Part shown: in pieces, positions 40,701 through 49,237 of the stretch
Layout: every line of letters begins with the position of its first letter
How positions within the stretch are numbered: position 1 is the first letter of the stretch
Source: Rossellomorea aquimaris
GTDB lineage: Bacteria > Bacillota > Bacilli > Bacillales > Bacillaceae_B
Direction: 5' to 3'
Assembly (NCBI RefSeq): GCF_035590735.1
Contig: NZ_CP141595.1
Location: forward strand, 863,001 to 927,000
DNA length: 64,000 nt
Notes under the pieces: model-generated
The model's input: only the letters and a program-made list of their open reading frames with translations
The model's database searches: none
Told to the model about the DNA's origin: nothing
Position numbers and translations under genes: made by a program

Positions 40701-41798
40701 TTATTGATAGTTAATAATCGCAGGGCTGGGTTCCATCTTCAACACATCTTCCGGCTCCAAGACCGGCACATCTTTATCATAAAAGATCTTGAATGCCCCA
40801 TACTGATTCGGTTCATTACGTATGTATTTCCCGTACAAAGCCTGCTTGTCCGCGGATGCTCCCCAGCCGTCAAAGTTTATGGCGACTTCGACGTTGTCTG
40901 TCGGTTGGATTGCCTCTTTATTCGTCAGTACGTCACCGGTGAATTGGTGGACGAGGACGAATTTATCCGGAAGGTCATTCTTTTCAGTGAGCTCTGAGAC
41001 ATACTCGACAGCCTTTCGGATTTCCTTACCATCCACTTGTCCGAGATCCTCTCCGGGTTTCTCCCCCTCAGCTACGTGGAATTCCGTATCGATCGCCAGG
41101 TGAACATGCGGATGCTTAAGCCACTTCTTGACCATTTTTACCTGCTCCATGACTGTGTCCGTTCCGAGCTGAATATCGAGCAGTACCAGTGCGTCATGCT
41201 TCTCCGCAAGCTCCACATACCTTTCAATATTCTCCTCTGATGTCATTCGTACATAATCTCCATCAGGACCAGGCTCACTCTGGGCCATTGTCGTAATCAA
41301 CTCGATCGTCGGAACCGCAGGACGGTCGGGGTCAGCGTCGGAATAGGCCTGCGTCTGTTCCTTCAGTTTCTTCATGTACTCCTCAGGCTCCAACTCGCCC
41401 AGAATCCCCATATTTTCAGAATCTGGTGTTCCGTAATAAGCTACTAACCTATGTTCCTTCAATGGACCGTCGGATGGGTCTTTCACTCCGTCGGCAAGCG
41501 TCTCACCCACAGGAACCGTACGCTCGGGGTTTCCGACCAGCGCGGCCTGCATTTCAGGGATGTTCTGTTGTTCCTTTTCTGTTAGGGTTTTATCCAAGGA
41601 AACAGCATCTTCAGACGGTTCCAGCGGTTTGAATGGCTGTGCGTCTTTCTCTTGCTCTTCGTTTTCCGTTTTTTCCTTTTTGGATTCGTTCTGATTGGAA
41701 GACGGTGCTTTCTCCTTACTCTCCTCTGTGGTCGAAGGATCAGCACAACCTCCCAAAATAAGTAATCCAGCTGCAAGTAGCAGAGATAACTTTTTCAT
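40701..41798 (-). CDS. Lipoprotein with predicted TIM-barrel-like domain
   Basis: A 365-residue predicted lipoprotein: signal peptide MKKLSLLLAAGLLILGGC with lipobox LGGC (Cys 18). Residues 19-60 are a charged low-complexity linker. The domain from about 85 has an order of strand-helix units with HRLVAYYGTPDSENMGILGE, VPTIELITTMAQSEPGPDGD, DALVLLDIQLG, HLAIDTEFHV and LVHQFTGDVL, which looks like a (beta/alpha)8 barrel with acidic residues at strand ends, as in glycoside hydrolase-like proteins. The family is not recognised by name. ATG 41798 lacks a very strong binding site (AAGGATGTGAGAGGCA). Surface-exposed, monocistronic. Confidence 0.8.
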   Translation of the reverse strand: MKKLSLLLAAGLLILGGCADPSTTEESKEKAPSSNQNESKKEKTENEEQEKDAQPFKPLEPSEDAVSLDKTLTEKEQQNIPEMQAALVGNPERTVPVGETLADGVKDPSDGPLKEHRLVAYYGTPDSENMGILGELEPEEYMKKLKEQTQAYSDADPDRPAVPTIELITTMAQSEPGPDGDYVRMTSEENIERYVELAEKHDALVLLDIQLGTDTVMEQVKMVKKWLKHPHVHLAIDTEFHVAEGEKPGEDLGQVDGKEIRKAVEYVSELTEKNDLPDKFVLVHQFTGDVLTNKEAIQPTDNVEVAINFDGWGASADKQALYGKYIRNEPNQYGAFKIFYDKDVPVLEPEDVLKMEPSPAIINYQ

Positions 41799-42112
41799 TG
41801 CCTCTCACATCCTTTTCATATAGAAGAATATGGAGGAGTTTAACACATTTTCCTGTACATGAAACCTATGTAAAGAAATTGATAGAAACTCTTAATCCAA
41901 ACGTTAATGGTGGGACAGCGGGGACAGGTCGTTTGTCCCAGCGATTATTTTAAAAAGGAGAAGGATAGGGAAGGTGGTAACGGAGTATGCAAGGGGGACG
42001 AGTAGAGTTTCAGATTGAGGGTTTGAGGTGGCCAAGAGATCTGTCCCATGATTCCCCTTCTATACATTTGTGATACAATTATTGGAAGATTGCTAATTGA
42101 GGAGGGTTATTT
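41799..42112. other. Intergenic region with family-B repeat
   Basis: Divergent spacer. Contains the repeat at 41911-41940 and a GC-poor remainder. TACAAT (42074-42079) may be the -10 of the rightward gene. Confidence 0.35.
41911..41940. repeat. Family-B palindromic repeat, copy B1
   Basis: TGGGACA and TGTCCCA pair perfectly around GCGGGGACAGGTCGTT. The inner GGGGACAGGT is the shared core of the B family. Confidence 0.7.
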
Positions 42113-42505
42113 TTGTTTAGGCGTTTTTCATCATTGTTTATGAGACATCCTGTAATAATATCTTTGTCTTTTGTTTTCATTATTGTTTTTTGTTTTTTTG
42201 GTTACATATTTCATTGGGCATTTTATAACATAGAAAGAATTGAACCAGGGGAGCTAATCTCTGAAAAAACATCACCAAACGGTACCTACACAGTAAGAAC
42301 TTACTTGAATAACGGCGGAGCTACTGTCGATTATGCTGTTCTTGGTGTTTTATATTCCAATAATAAAAATAACGACTCCAAAAATATCTATTGGCAATAT
42401 GAAGAGACAACCGGAATGATTAACTGGATAGATGAAGATACCGTTAAAATAAATGATCAAAAAATTGACGTTCCTGATGGAAAGTATGATTATCGTCATC
42501 CGTAA
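42113..42505 (+). CDS. DUF5412 family protein
   Basis: A 130-residue protein with one N-terminal membrane helix (about 14-36) and an outer domain. The blocks TSPNGTYTVRTYLNNGGATV, DYAVLGVLYSNNK and KNIYWQYEETTGMINWIDED are typical of DUF5412. The start is TTG 42113, with GGAGGGTTATTT upstream; no ATG is available before the conserved part. It precedes a second small membrane protein by 47 bp and they may be co-transcribed. Function unknown. Confidence 0.82.
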   Translation: MFRRFSSLFMRHPVIISLSFVFIIVFCFFGYIFHWAFYNIERIEPGELISEKTSPNGTYTVRTYLNNGGATVDYAVLGVLYSNNKNNDSKNIYWQYEETTGMINWIDEDTVKINDQKIDVPDGKYDYRHP

Positions 42506-42552
42506 ATATAAAGGGTTGCTGATTTTTTGGCAGCAAAATAGAGGGGATTCAA

Positions 42553-42843
42553 ATGAAAAAGCGTTGGATTTTATTCATTATTAGTTTACCGATATTTCTT
42601 GTCTCATATGTTTATTCTTTTTTTATCTCAAGTAAAATCGCTTACTTACCGCAATCAGAATGTAAGCCTGAATTCATTTTCACGCCACAAGATGTTCAAT
42701 ATTGCAGTGATATCTACGCAATTGATGTCTTTTTAATAGCCTTACAGACAAACCCGATTTCATATCTATGTTTGTTATCTGGGATTTACATCGTCAGCTT
42801 TTTTGTTTATATCATTTTTACGAACATAAAGAACAGGATATAA
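42553..42843 (+). CDS. Small membrane protein of unknown function
   Basis: A 96-residue protein, not recognised. Two membrane helices: residues about 5-27 (WILFIISLPIFLVSYVYSFF) and 68-90 (ISYLCLLSGIYIVSFFVYII). The loop between faces outside and holds two cysteines in QSECKPEFIF and VQYCSDIY, which could form a disulfide. ATG 42553 follows AGAGGGGATTCAA. It follows the DUF5412 gene and is convergent with the MerR gene. Confidence 0.72.
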   Translation: MKKRWILFIISLPIFLVSYVYSFFISSKIAYLPQSECKPEFIFTPQDVQYCSDIYAIDVFLIALQTNPISYLCLLSGIYIVSFFVYIIFTNIKNRI

Positions 42844-42877
42844 GGGAGTGGCCTTGTTCGAAGCACACTCCCTCACC

Positions 42878-43603
42878 TTAACTCATTGCATACTCAATAC
42901 AACGCTCCGCAAACTCCAATACATCATCCGAAATCGGGTATAAGCCGGTATCCTCTACAGGCTGTTTTCGTACCTTCCAGAATTTATCCATCAACTCTTT
43001 ATCTCCTTGGAACATATCATTTGATAGTTCCAGTAACCTGGTCCCGATTTGAAAGCCTTCTTCTGATTCAGGCTTCACATTGTGTTTGATGCACGATTCC
43101 ATTCTCCGGATTAATGAAATATACTGCTGGGTTGTTTCGTCGTTGTTACTGAGGGTTGGAACGGACTTTTGTAAGAGGACTTGTTCATCTTCTGAAAAAT
43201 ATTCTATCCACTTCTTTGAGCTGTGTTGTGAACGGCGGACCAGTTCGGAGACGCGTTCCCAGGGTAAAGATTCTTCCAGATCCATCATATGAATTAATGA
43301 AGTCGTATGGGAGATGCTTGTTTGAAGTGTTGAAAGTTGTTCTTGCAGGTAATTGTAGTGTGAGACTAGAACTTGTTTGAAAGATAGTTTATCTAATATA
43401 TCGCGAATATCCTCCAAGGGGAGTGAAAGGGATTTTAGAATGATGATTTTCTCTAATGTAAATAAGTCATCTTCTGAATAATAACGCTTTCCGCTCGCAT
43501 CCTTAAAGCTTGGTGTAAGGAGATTAATCTGATCGTAATAGCGAAGTGTGCGAATGGATATATTCCGCTCTTTGGCTACCTCCCCGGTGGTCCATCTTTT
43601 CAT
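42878..43603 (-). CDS. MerR family transcriptional regulator
   Basis: A 241-residue MerR-type regulator. The N-terminal winged helix has the diagnostic MKRWTTGEVAKERNISIRTL then RYYDQINLLTPSFKDASGKR and YYSEDDLFTLEKI. A coiled coil (about 75-115) joins it to a helical C-terminal domain of about 125 residues, possibly TipAS-like, that would bind a small ligand or peptide. ATG 43603 follows GGAGGGAATGGA. It is divergent from a CPBP protease gene, and the shared intergenic region contains a promoter with a 19-bp spacer and a palindrome, the classic MerR target. It therefore probably activates the protease gene. Confidence 0.92.
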   Translation of the reverse strand: MKRWTTGEVAKERNISIRTLRYYDQINLLTPSFKDASGKRYYSEDDLFTLEKIIILKSLSLPLEDIRDILDKLSFKQVLVSHYNYLQEQLSTLQTSISHTTSLIHMMDLEESLPWERVSELVRRSQHSSKKWIEYFSEDEQVLLQKSVPTLSNNDETTQQYISLIRRMESCIKHNVKPESEEGFQIGTRLLELSNDMFQGDKELMDKFWKVRKQPVEDTGLYPISDDVLEFAERCIEYAMS

Positions 43604-43627
43604 TCCATTCCCTCCTGAAAAAAATGC

Positions 43628-43658
43628 TTGCAGGTGACGTAACGTCATCTACTATAGT
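43628..43658 (+). promoter_or_regulatory. MerR-type promoter with 19-bp spacer and central palindrome
   Basis: TTGCAG (43628-43633) and TATAGT (43653-43658) are separated by 19 bp, two more than the sigma-A optimum. The spacer contains TGACGTAACGTCA (43635-43647), a perfect 6-1-6 palindrome. MerR activators bind such a site and untwist the DNA to align the two hexamers. It points to the CPBP gene and lies just upstream of the MerR gene start. Confidence 0.9.
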
Positions 43659-43692
43659 TGGATTATACCATATATAGGAAGAGGGAAGATGG

Positions 43693-44397
43693 ATGGAAAA
43701 GAGTCAAATGAACTGGAAAGAACAGGACCCATGGGGTTGGAAAGAATTCATATTATTGATGTTACTTGAATTTGTAGTTGTGATCGGATGTATTAAATTC
43801 GTGGTTAAGCCTCTATATTCTGGGTGGCTCGACAATGAACTGTATGCTGGAACGTTAATGGGGTTAACCATAGCTATTATTCTACTTTCAGGTGTTTATT
43901 TCATTGCACTTCGCCCAAAAAAGATTTCCTGGAGTGAAGTAGGGGTCAAACCATTTGGTGTGAAAGATTGGAAAATCATAATCATCTATTCTGTCATCTT
44001 ACTGGTTGGTGCCGTAATCATCGTAGTTTTAACGAGTTTCATAGGCAATTCGTGGGAGAACAGCAAAACAGAGGCCATGCAGCAAAATGCAACGTTCTTT
44101 ACGGTACTGATCGCCTTTATCTCTGCGGCGATCATCTCACCGATATACGAAGAAATTTTCTATCGCGGTTTCTTATATCGATGGTTGCGCACTCGAATCG
44201 GGTTGACAGGAGCTCTATTACTAAGTTCGCTTATCTTTACCATCATCCACATCCCGACATATAACGTCATGCCGGTAAATTTCTTTAGCGGGATCCTTTT
44301 TGCTTTAGCATATGAACGCACGAATTCGATCTGGCCAGCGGTTTTGATCCACGGTTTGACGAATGGGATGATGGTTTTGCTGGCAAGTTTGGGGTAA
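43693..44397 (+). CDS. CPBP family intramembrane metalloprotease
   Basis: A 234-residue membrane protein of the CAAX-protease/bacteriocin-processing (CPBP, Rce1/Abi) family. The active-site motif 1 is YEEIFYRGFLYRWLRTR, the second histidine is in FTIIHIPTYNV, and the last conserved helix is AVLIHGLTNGMMV. About seven membrane helices. ATG 43693 follows AGGAAGAGGGAAG. It is transcribed from the MerR-type promoter. Members process prenylated proteins, confer bacteriocin immunity or act in stress; which applies here is unknown. A P-loop kinase-like gene follows after 42 bp. Confidence 0.92.
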   Translation: MEKSQMNWKEQDPWGWKEFILLMLLEFVVVIGCIKFVVKPLYSGWLDNELYAGTLMGLTIAIILLSGVYFIALRPKKISWSEVGVKPFGVKDWKIIIIYSVILLVGAVIIVVLTSFIGNSWENSKTEAMQQNATFFTVLIAFISAAIISPIYEEIFYRGFLYRWLRTRIGLTGALLLSSLIFTIIHIPTYNVMPVNFFSGILFALAYERTNSIWPAVLIHGLTNGMMVLLASLG

Positions 44398-44439
44398 CTA
44401 CAAAGAAACGCCGACTTATATAAAGGGGAGAGTGCCCAC

Positions 44440-44967
44440 ATGTTCAACGATTTTAATTTTGAAACGATTTATCGTGAACGGAGTGTTTCCACACCACTGG
44501 TCATCATGATGTGTGGTGTGGCCGGTTCCGGGAAAACGACATTCTCACAACAATTAGAAAAAAACGGCTTTGTGCGTCTTTCCATTGATGAAGAAATATG
44601 GGCGACTCATGGTCGTTACGGGATTGATTTCCCCATGGAGAAGATGGAGGAGTACAAGAAAGAGGCAGAAAGTAAATTGCACAATGTTTTAATTAAGCTC
44701 ATTCACGATAAACAACAGGTGGTCATCGACTTCAGCTTTTGGGACCGTGCCAGAAGGGAGCGATATAAACAACTCATCGAAAAGTCCGGTGGCAAATGGA
44801 AACTGATTTATATAAAAGTTTGTCCTGATGATTTGCGTGAACGGCTTAAAATAAGGAACAAGCGGTTTGATGCCAATGCGTTCCCGATTACAGAAGAATT
44901 GTTAGACTCCTATCTTAAAGGTTTTGAAATTCCTGATGGTGAGGGGGAAATGATTGTTGAGAATTAG
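44440..44967 (+). CDS. P-loop kinase-like ATP-binding protein (AAA_33 / zeta-like)
   Basis: A 175-residue single-domain nucleotide kinase-like protein. Walker A is CGVAGSGKTTFSQQLEKNGF (residues about 26-45), the second acidic motif is VVIDFSFWDRARRERYKQLI, and the lid region is DLRERLKIRNKRFDANAF. Related proteins phosphorylate sugars, antibiotics or UDP-sugars (zeta toxins, shikimate kinase-like, chloramphenicol phosphotransferase). ATG 44440 follows AAGGGGAGAGTGCCCAC. It follows the CPBP gene and may share its MerR-controlled transcript, which would fit a resistance role (inference). Confidence 0.85.
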   Translation: MFNDFNFETIYRERSVSTPLVIMMCGVAGSGKTTFSQQLEKNGFVRLSIDEEIWATHGRYGIDFPMEKMEEYKKEAESKLHNVLIKLIHDKQQVVIDFSFWDRARRERYKQLIEKSGGKWKLIYIKVCPDDLRERLKIRNKRFDANAFPITEELLDSYLKGFEIPDGEGEMIVEN

Positions 44968-45092
44968 ACTTTTCTGATACAGCATACAGTGTTCAAGGAA
45001 AGTAAGGAAATGGGCTCCTGCAATAATATACTATAAGAAAAATCAAAGACAGATGTATGATTACATGAGAACACTTGGAAAGGGGTTTCTCT

Positions 45093-45668
45093 ATGGATTT
45101 TACATCTTTTTTATTCTACTGCATTATTATTACTTTTACTCCCGGCCCAACAAATATTGTTATATTATCCACCGCACATAATTTAGGGACGAAAAAGGCC
45201 ATGCAATTTACGTATGGGGCAACGATAGCGTTCGGACTGCTGCTGTTTATTTCAGCTGTATTGAATACTGTCCTTCTGACGATTCTTCCTAAAATCCTCA
45301 TTGTGATGAAGATACTTGGAAGTTGTTATATGTTCTATTTGGCTTATCAAATATACAGAATGGACACATCAAAACCTACTGTACATCAATCGGGGACTTT
45401 TATGTCCGGCTTCCTTATGCAATTTCTAAATCCAAAGGTAGTACTGTTTACCATGACGGTCATACCCAGTTTCATTTTGCCATTCTATATCTCGAAACCT
45501 GCGGTGACAGCAGGGGTTATCGTTATAACGGTTATTGGATTTATGGCCTTTACGACTTGGGTGCTTTTCGGTACCATTTTCAAAAAATTCTTACTGAGGT
45601 ACAATAAGGCTGCTAATGTAATCATGGCGTTATTTTTAGCCTATTCTGCCTTCATGCTATGGATATAG
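45093..45668 (+). CDS. LysE-family amino-acid exporter
   Basis: A 191-residue six-helix exporter of the LysE/RhtB superfamily. The hallmark FTPGPTNIVILSTAHNLG is at residues about 15-32 and LMQFLNPKVVLFTMTVIPSF in the middle carries the conserved NPK motif. ATG 45093 was chosen because AAAGGGG is 8 bases upstream; a TTG at 45075 is too early. The following AraC-type regulator gene begins directly after its stop codon, so the pair is one operon, and the regulator likely controls the exporter in response to an amino acid or analogue. Confidence 0.9.
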   Translation: MDFTSFLFYCIIITFTPGPTNIVILSTAHNLGTKKAMQFTYGATIAFGLLLFISAVLNTVLLTILPKILIVMKILGSCYMFYLAYQIYRMDTSKPTVHQSGTFMSGFLMQFLNPKVVLFTMTVIPSFILPFYISKPAVTAGVIVITVIGFMAFTTWVLFGTIFKKFLLRYNKAANVIMALFLAYSAFMLWI

Positions 45669-45689
45669 GTGAGTGAAGAGGTGAAAGTA

Positions 45690-46466
45690 TTGGAGAAATT
45701 CATTTATAAAAAAAGGGCAGACATTACCGCATTGTCAGCAAGTATCAATGAATTTTCATATAAAAAGCACGCCCATGAAGAGTATGCCATAGGTGTAACC
45801 ATACGAGGCATCCAGCGTTACAACTTGGACGGCAGCTTGCAACTCTCCCATCAGAACGGGGTCATGCTTTTTAACCCGGAACAGGCACATGACGGAATGG
45901 CCCATGATGAGTCCGGCCTTGATTACGTGATGTTATATATTAAGCCGCAATTGCTTTTAGAAGCCCTTGAGAAGAAGGATATGATACGTTTTCCTTCTCC
46001 GATTGTATATGATGATAGACTGAAGCAAAGCATTTTAAATCTCGCTCATGGGATATTAGCTGATAAAGACGATGCGTTTTGTAGTGAACTATTTTTATCT
46101 CTAACGGATAGTCTTATTCAAACCGATCTTTCTACAGAAATGAAGAAAGATAACACCTTAATAAAAAAAGCGAAAGATATCCTTCATGCCCATTTGGCAA
46201 CTGGACTTAAACTGGATGACATATCTAAAGAACTCGGCTTATCGAAATATCAGTTCATCAGACTATTCAAGGTTCATACAGGAATTTCCCCGTATCAGTA
46301 CTATCTGAACGTCAAAATCGAACATGCAAAGCAACTGATAGAGAAAAGTGGAGATATCTATTCAGCAGTAGCTGAATGCGGTTTTGTTGATTTAACGCAT
46401 TTAAATAAACACTTTAAAAATGTATATGGTACAACGGCATTTGAATATAGTTCCTATCTGAATTGA
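45690..46466 (+). CDS. AraC family transcriptional regulator
   Basis: A 258-residue regulator with an N-terminal cupin-type ligand-binding domain (HEEYAIGVTIRGIQRYNLDG, FNPEQAHDGMAHDE) and a C-terminal double helix-turn-helix (LDDISKELGLSKYQFIRLFK and DIYSAVAECGFVDLTHLNKH). The best start is TTG 45690, with GAAGAGGTGAAAGTA before it; GTG 45669, abutting the exporter stop, would put the binding site inside the gene. This family is commonly paired with LysE-type exporters and activates them on ligand binding. Located directly downstream of the exporter gene in the same operon. Confidence 0.9.
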   Translation: MEKFIYKKRADITALSASINEFSYKKHAHEEYAIGVTIRGIQRYNLDGSLQLSHQNGVMLFNPEQAHDGMAHDESGLDYVMLYIKPQLLLEALEKKDMIRFPSPIVYDDRLKQSILNLAHGILADKDDAFCSELFLSLTDSLIQTDLSTEMKKDNTLIKKAKDILHAHLATGLKLDDISKELGLSKYQFIRLFKVHTGISPYQYYLNVKIEHAKQLIEKSGDIYSAVAECGFVDLTHLNKHFKNVYGTTAFEYSSYLN

Positions 46467-46580
46467 GGATGAATTCTTTTTACATCTTTCTTTAATAAAA
46501 TGATAATGCTATGACTTAGTTTAGATGACTGGGTTTTCTTTGTGAAGAAACCTCAAAAAATCTGTCCCTACGGCTCAAAG

Positions 46581-46621
46581 ACGAAAGGAGAGGAAGTCCT
46601 GATCACTCCCTCTCCTTTCGC
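46581..46621. terminator. Bidirectional terminator
   Basis: CGAAAGGAGAGG and CCTCTCCTTTCG form a 12-bp perfect stem around a 15-base loop, between the AraC-type gene and the convergent lipoprotein gene. Confidence 0.7.
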
Positions 46622-46630
46622 CATCATCAT

Positions 46631-47266
46631 TTAATTCGTCATATACTCATTCACCAACTCATAACACCGATCCTTCGTCGACTCATATAAAGAGATGTAC
46701 CACGCCACATTTTCAAACGTCCCGCCTTCATACTTCAGTCTTTCTTTCTCGGCTTTCGCTTCTTTCTGTCCGATCCATTTTAACTGTTCCGCTTTTAACT
46801 CCTCCATGACCTCTGGAGACAGCTCTTTTTTCAGAAGTGAATAAATCTCATTTAATGCCTCGTCATACCTTTCGTAAGATACTCCATAATAGTTTTTCAT
46901 GGCGTTCGTGACACCTTTATCTGAATCCTTCTTATCCGGCATGGCATCGAGTTCTTTTTGGATGTTGTCCAGTTTGTTCAGGTATTCTTTTCTTCCTTCT
47001 ATTTTTGTTTTGGGAGTACGATCTTCTTCCTGACTACTGTCTACGTGAGCGTTGCTATCTTCCATTGATGATTCTTCCGATTGATTATCCTCGTTGTTAT
47101 CGGATTCCACTGTGCTTTCTGTAGATGAATCATCTGTACCTGCTGGAATCGCATCTGACTCAGACTGATTAGAAGCATCCTCTTCAGGTGAATCGCTACA
47201 AGCAGACATGAAGGCGAATAACATAGTTAATAAGACTGCCACGATAAACATTTTCGATTTCTTCAT
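46631..47266 (-). CDS. Lipoprotein with LprI-like (DUF1311) domain
   Basis: A 211-residue predicted lipoprotein: signal peptide MKKSKMFIVAVLLTMLFAFM with lipobox MSAC (Cys 23). Residues 24-90 are an acidic, serine-rich spacer. The C-terminal domain (about 95-211) has the DUF1311/LprI features YYGVSYERYDEALNEIYSLL and LKAEQLKWIGQKEAKAEKER, plus the cysteine in ESTKDRCYELVNEY. Relatives include lysozyme inhibitor LprI of mycobacteria, but in Bacillus the role is unknown. ATG 47266 follows TTGGAGCTGTAAA. Confidence 0.85.
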   Translation of the reverse strand: MKKSKMFIVAVLLTMLFAFMSACSDSPEEDASNQSESDAIPAGTDDSSTESTVESDNNEDNQSEESSMEDSNAHVDSSQEEDRTPKTKIEGRKEYLNKLDNIQKELDAMPDKKDSDKGVTNAMKNYYGVSYERYDEALNEIYSLLKKELSPEVMEELKAEQLKWIGQKEAKAEKERLKYEGGTFENVAWYISLYESTKDRCYELVNEYMTN

Positions 47267-47871
47267 TTTTACAGCTCCAATTCCTTGTTGGTTGTATATT
47301 GGTTTATTTTAACATATAAGGGAATTCCCTTCTAACCTGTTTGTATTTACTCTTTCGTGGTCCGCAGGGACTGGCCCCATTGCACGCTTTTGAAGGGACC
47401 TAATAAATGTATTTTTAAGTGAAATTGAATCATTTAGTCGATTTTCATGTCTTTTGCGTACGATTGACAGGGAAGATAAGGGTAATATAGGGCTCTCGCC
47501 TGATTTATGATCCGGTTTTCGTTACTTATGATCCACTTTGGGAATTTATAAACCCAAATTCTGATTTATGATCCAGGATTCTAACTTATGATCCACTTTT
47601 TTTACATATGATCCGTTTGTCGAAAGATGACAAATCGACAGACTGCCGCGAAATGTTGTCCCTTCAACCCGCGTTCTTCCCATTCCTTTCATGTTATCCC
47701 TGAGCTCAATGTTCCTGCGGGCTACGATCTCTTATTCTTCTATTATGTAATGTTTTCCTAAAAACTTCCCACCCTGTACACACATTGTTAATAGTTTCGT
47801 AACATTTTCCCTCTAAGATGAAATCAACAGCAGAGATCAACCGAGCAAAAATCAATAGAGGAGGAAACAAA
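47267..47871. other. 600-bp intergenic region upstream of htrA with periodic repeats
   Basis: Contains the TTATGATCC array (47505-47614). The remaining sequence is not coding. No clear sigma-A promoter for htrA was found; CssR-type control of htrA is known in B. subtilis but its site could not be identified here by eye. Confidence 0.45.
47505..47614. repeat. Array of five TTATGATCC motifs with about 20-bp period
   Basis: TTATGATCC at 47505, 47526, 47566 and 47586 and ATATGATCC at 47606. Starts are 21, 40, 20 and 20 bp apart, so all lie on one helical face if the missing position is counted. Flanks alternate GATTTATGATCC and ACTTATGATCCAC. Each copy contains a GATC. Confidence 0.8.
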
Positions 47872-49140
47872 ATGCTAGAACATAACAATCAAAATGAAGA
47901 AATGAAGCATATAGAATCAGACAATACGGAATCTGTGAATAAAGAGGATATGCAACGAAGCATGAAGCCGAAGAAACCATTGAAAGGAAGAGGGTTTCTA
48001 TCCACTGTGGGTGCGGGGATCATCGGTTCGGTCCTGACACTGACGGTATTGCCTCAAACCGATTACTATCAGAACCTGGCTCAGCCGGGTATCGAACAAT
48101 CGGCAGGTGACAACGGGCAGGTGGAGACTTCGGGTGATTCGGGAATCAATCCTACAACGGTTTCAACGGGTAACAGTGATGTGGCAAATATTGTGGAGGA
48201 TGCCTCAGAATCGATTGTCGGAATCGTCAATTATCAGCAGCAGAATGGCATGGGGTCTTCACAAGAAGCTCAAGCAGGGACAGGTTCAGGGGTTCTCTTC
48301 AAGAAAGAGGGAGACAGTGCTTATATCATCACCAACAATCATGTCATTGAAGGTGCATCCAAGATTGAGGTATCTCTCTATGATGGTGAAAAGACCGATG
48401 CAGAACTGATCGGAGCAGATCCACTGACGGATCTTGCCGTATTGAAGATCGATGGGAAATATGCGGACAATCTGTTGGAAGTGGGGGATTCCAGTGCGCT
48501 GCGTGCCGGTGAACAGGTGATCGCGATCGGGAACCCACTTGGACTCGATTTATCTAGGACGGTTACACAAGGAATTGTCAGTGCCGTCGATCGTACCATT
48601 CCAGTGCAGACTTCTGCAGGTGAATCTGAATTGAATGTCATCCAAACAGACGCGGCCATCAATCCCGGAAACAGCGGAGGGGCGCTCCTGAATTCAAAGG
48701 GTGAATTGATCGGGATCAACAGCGCAAAGATTTCGAACTCCGGTGTAGAAGGACTTGGATTTGCCATTCCAAGTAAGGACTTCCTGCCGATCGTTAGTGA
48801 AATCATCGAAACGGGGAAAGTGGAGCGTCCGTATATCGGAATCGGAATGACGAATCTTTCAGATGTTCCGCGCAACTACTTGGGGAATTTGCCTAAGGAA
48901 GTGGAGTCGGGTGTGATTGTCGCGAATATCGATGACACATCAGCGGCAGCAGAAGCCGGGATCAAAGAGGGTGATGTCATCACTGAGCTGAATGGAAAAG
49001 CAGTAGCGGATGTGGCCGACTTGAGAAGACAGTTGTACGCTGACCTGAAAGTTGGGGATAAGATTGATTTGACCATTTTCCGTGGTGGAGAAGAAATGAC
49101 GATCACTTTGACTTTGACTAGTAATGCGATGGTTAACTAA
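47872..49140 (+). CDS. htrA: HtrA-like serine protease (S1C, with PDZ domain)
   Basis: A 422-residue membrane-anchored quality-control protease. One membrane helix (about 43-62, STVGAGIIGSVLTLTVLP) follows a charged cytoplasmic N-terminus, as in Bacillus HtrA/HtrB/YyxA. The trypsin-like domain has the triad His in YIITNNHVIEGAS (about 147), Asp in DPLTDLAVLKI (about 177) and Ser in INPGNSGGALL (about 258). A single PDZ domain ends the protein (GVIVANIDDTSAAAEAGIKE). ATG 47872 follows AGAGGAGGAAACAAA; an upstream frame to 47818 lacks a binding site. It degrades misfolded exported proteins. The adjacent foldase, repeat protein and two-component system form an envelope-quality block. Confidence 0.93.
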   Translation: MLEHNNQNEEMKHIESDNTESVNKEDMQRSMKPKKPLKGRGFLSTVGAGIIGSVLTLTVLPQTDYYQNLAQPGIEQSAGDNGQVETSGDSGINPTTVSTGNSDVANIVEDASESIVGIVNYQQQNGMGSSQEAQAGTGSGVLFKKEGDSAYIITNNHVIEGASKIEVSLYDGEKTDAELIGADPLTDLAVLKIDGKYADNLLEVGDSSALRAGEQVIAIGNPLGLDLSRTVTQGIVSAVDRTIPVQTSAGESELNVIQTDAAINPGNSGGALLNSKGELIGINSAKISNSGVEGLGFAIPSKDFLPIVSEIIETGKVERPYIGIGMTNLSDVPRNYLGNLPKEVESGVIVANIDDTSAAAEAGIKEGDVITELNGKAVADVADLRRQLYADLKVGDKIDLTIFRGGEEMTITLTLTSNAMVN

Positions 49141-49162
49141 TCGATTTGGTGTGTGGTGGGAT

Positions 49163-49186
49163 GGTGCCAGGCATGTACCTGGTACC
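49163..49186 (+). repeat. Palindrome with family-B-like core, copy B5
   Basis: GGTGCCAGG and CCTGGTACC pair around CATGTA, 22 bp after the htrA stop codon. It resembles the GGTACC parts of copy B3 and may act as a partial terminator. Confidence 0.5.
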
Positions 49187-49237
49187 GTGAAACCAAACAA
49201 GGATACAAGAAAATTGAAAACAAAGGAGAGCGAGTGA

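Noticed and set aside
47505..47614. TTATGATCC array considered as a CRISPR array
   Set aside because: Repeat units are only 9 bp with about 11-bp spacers; not a CRISPR layout.
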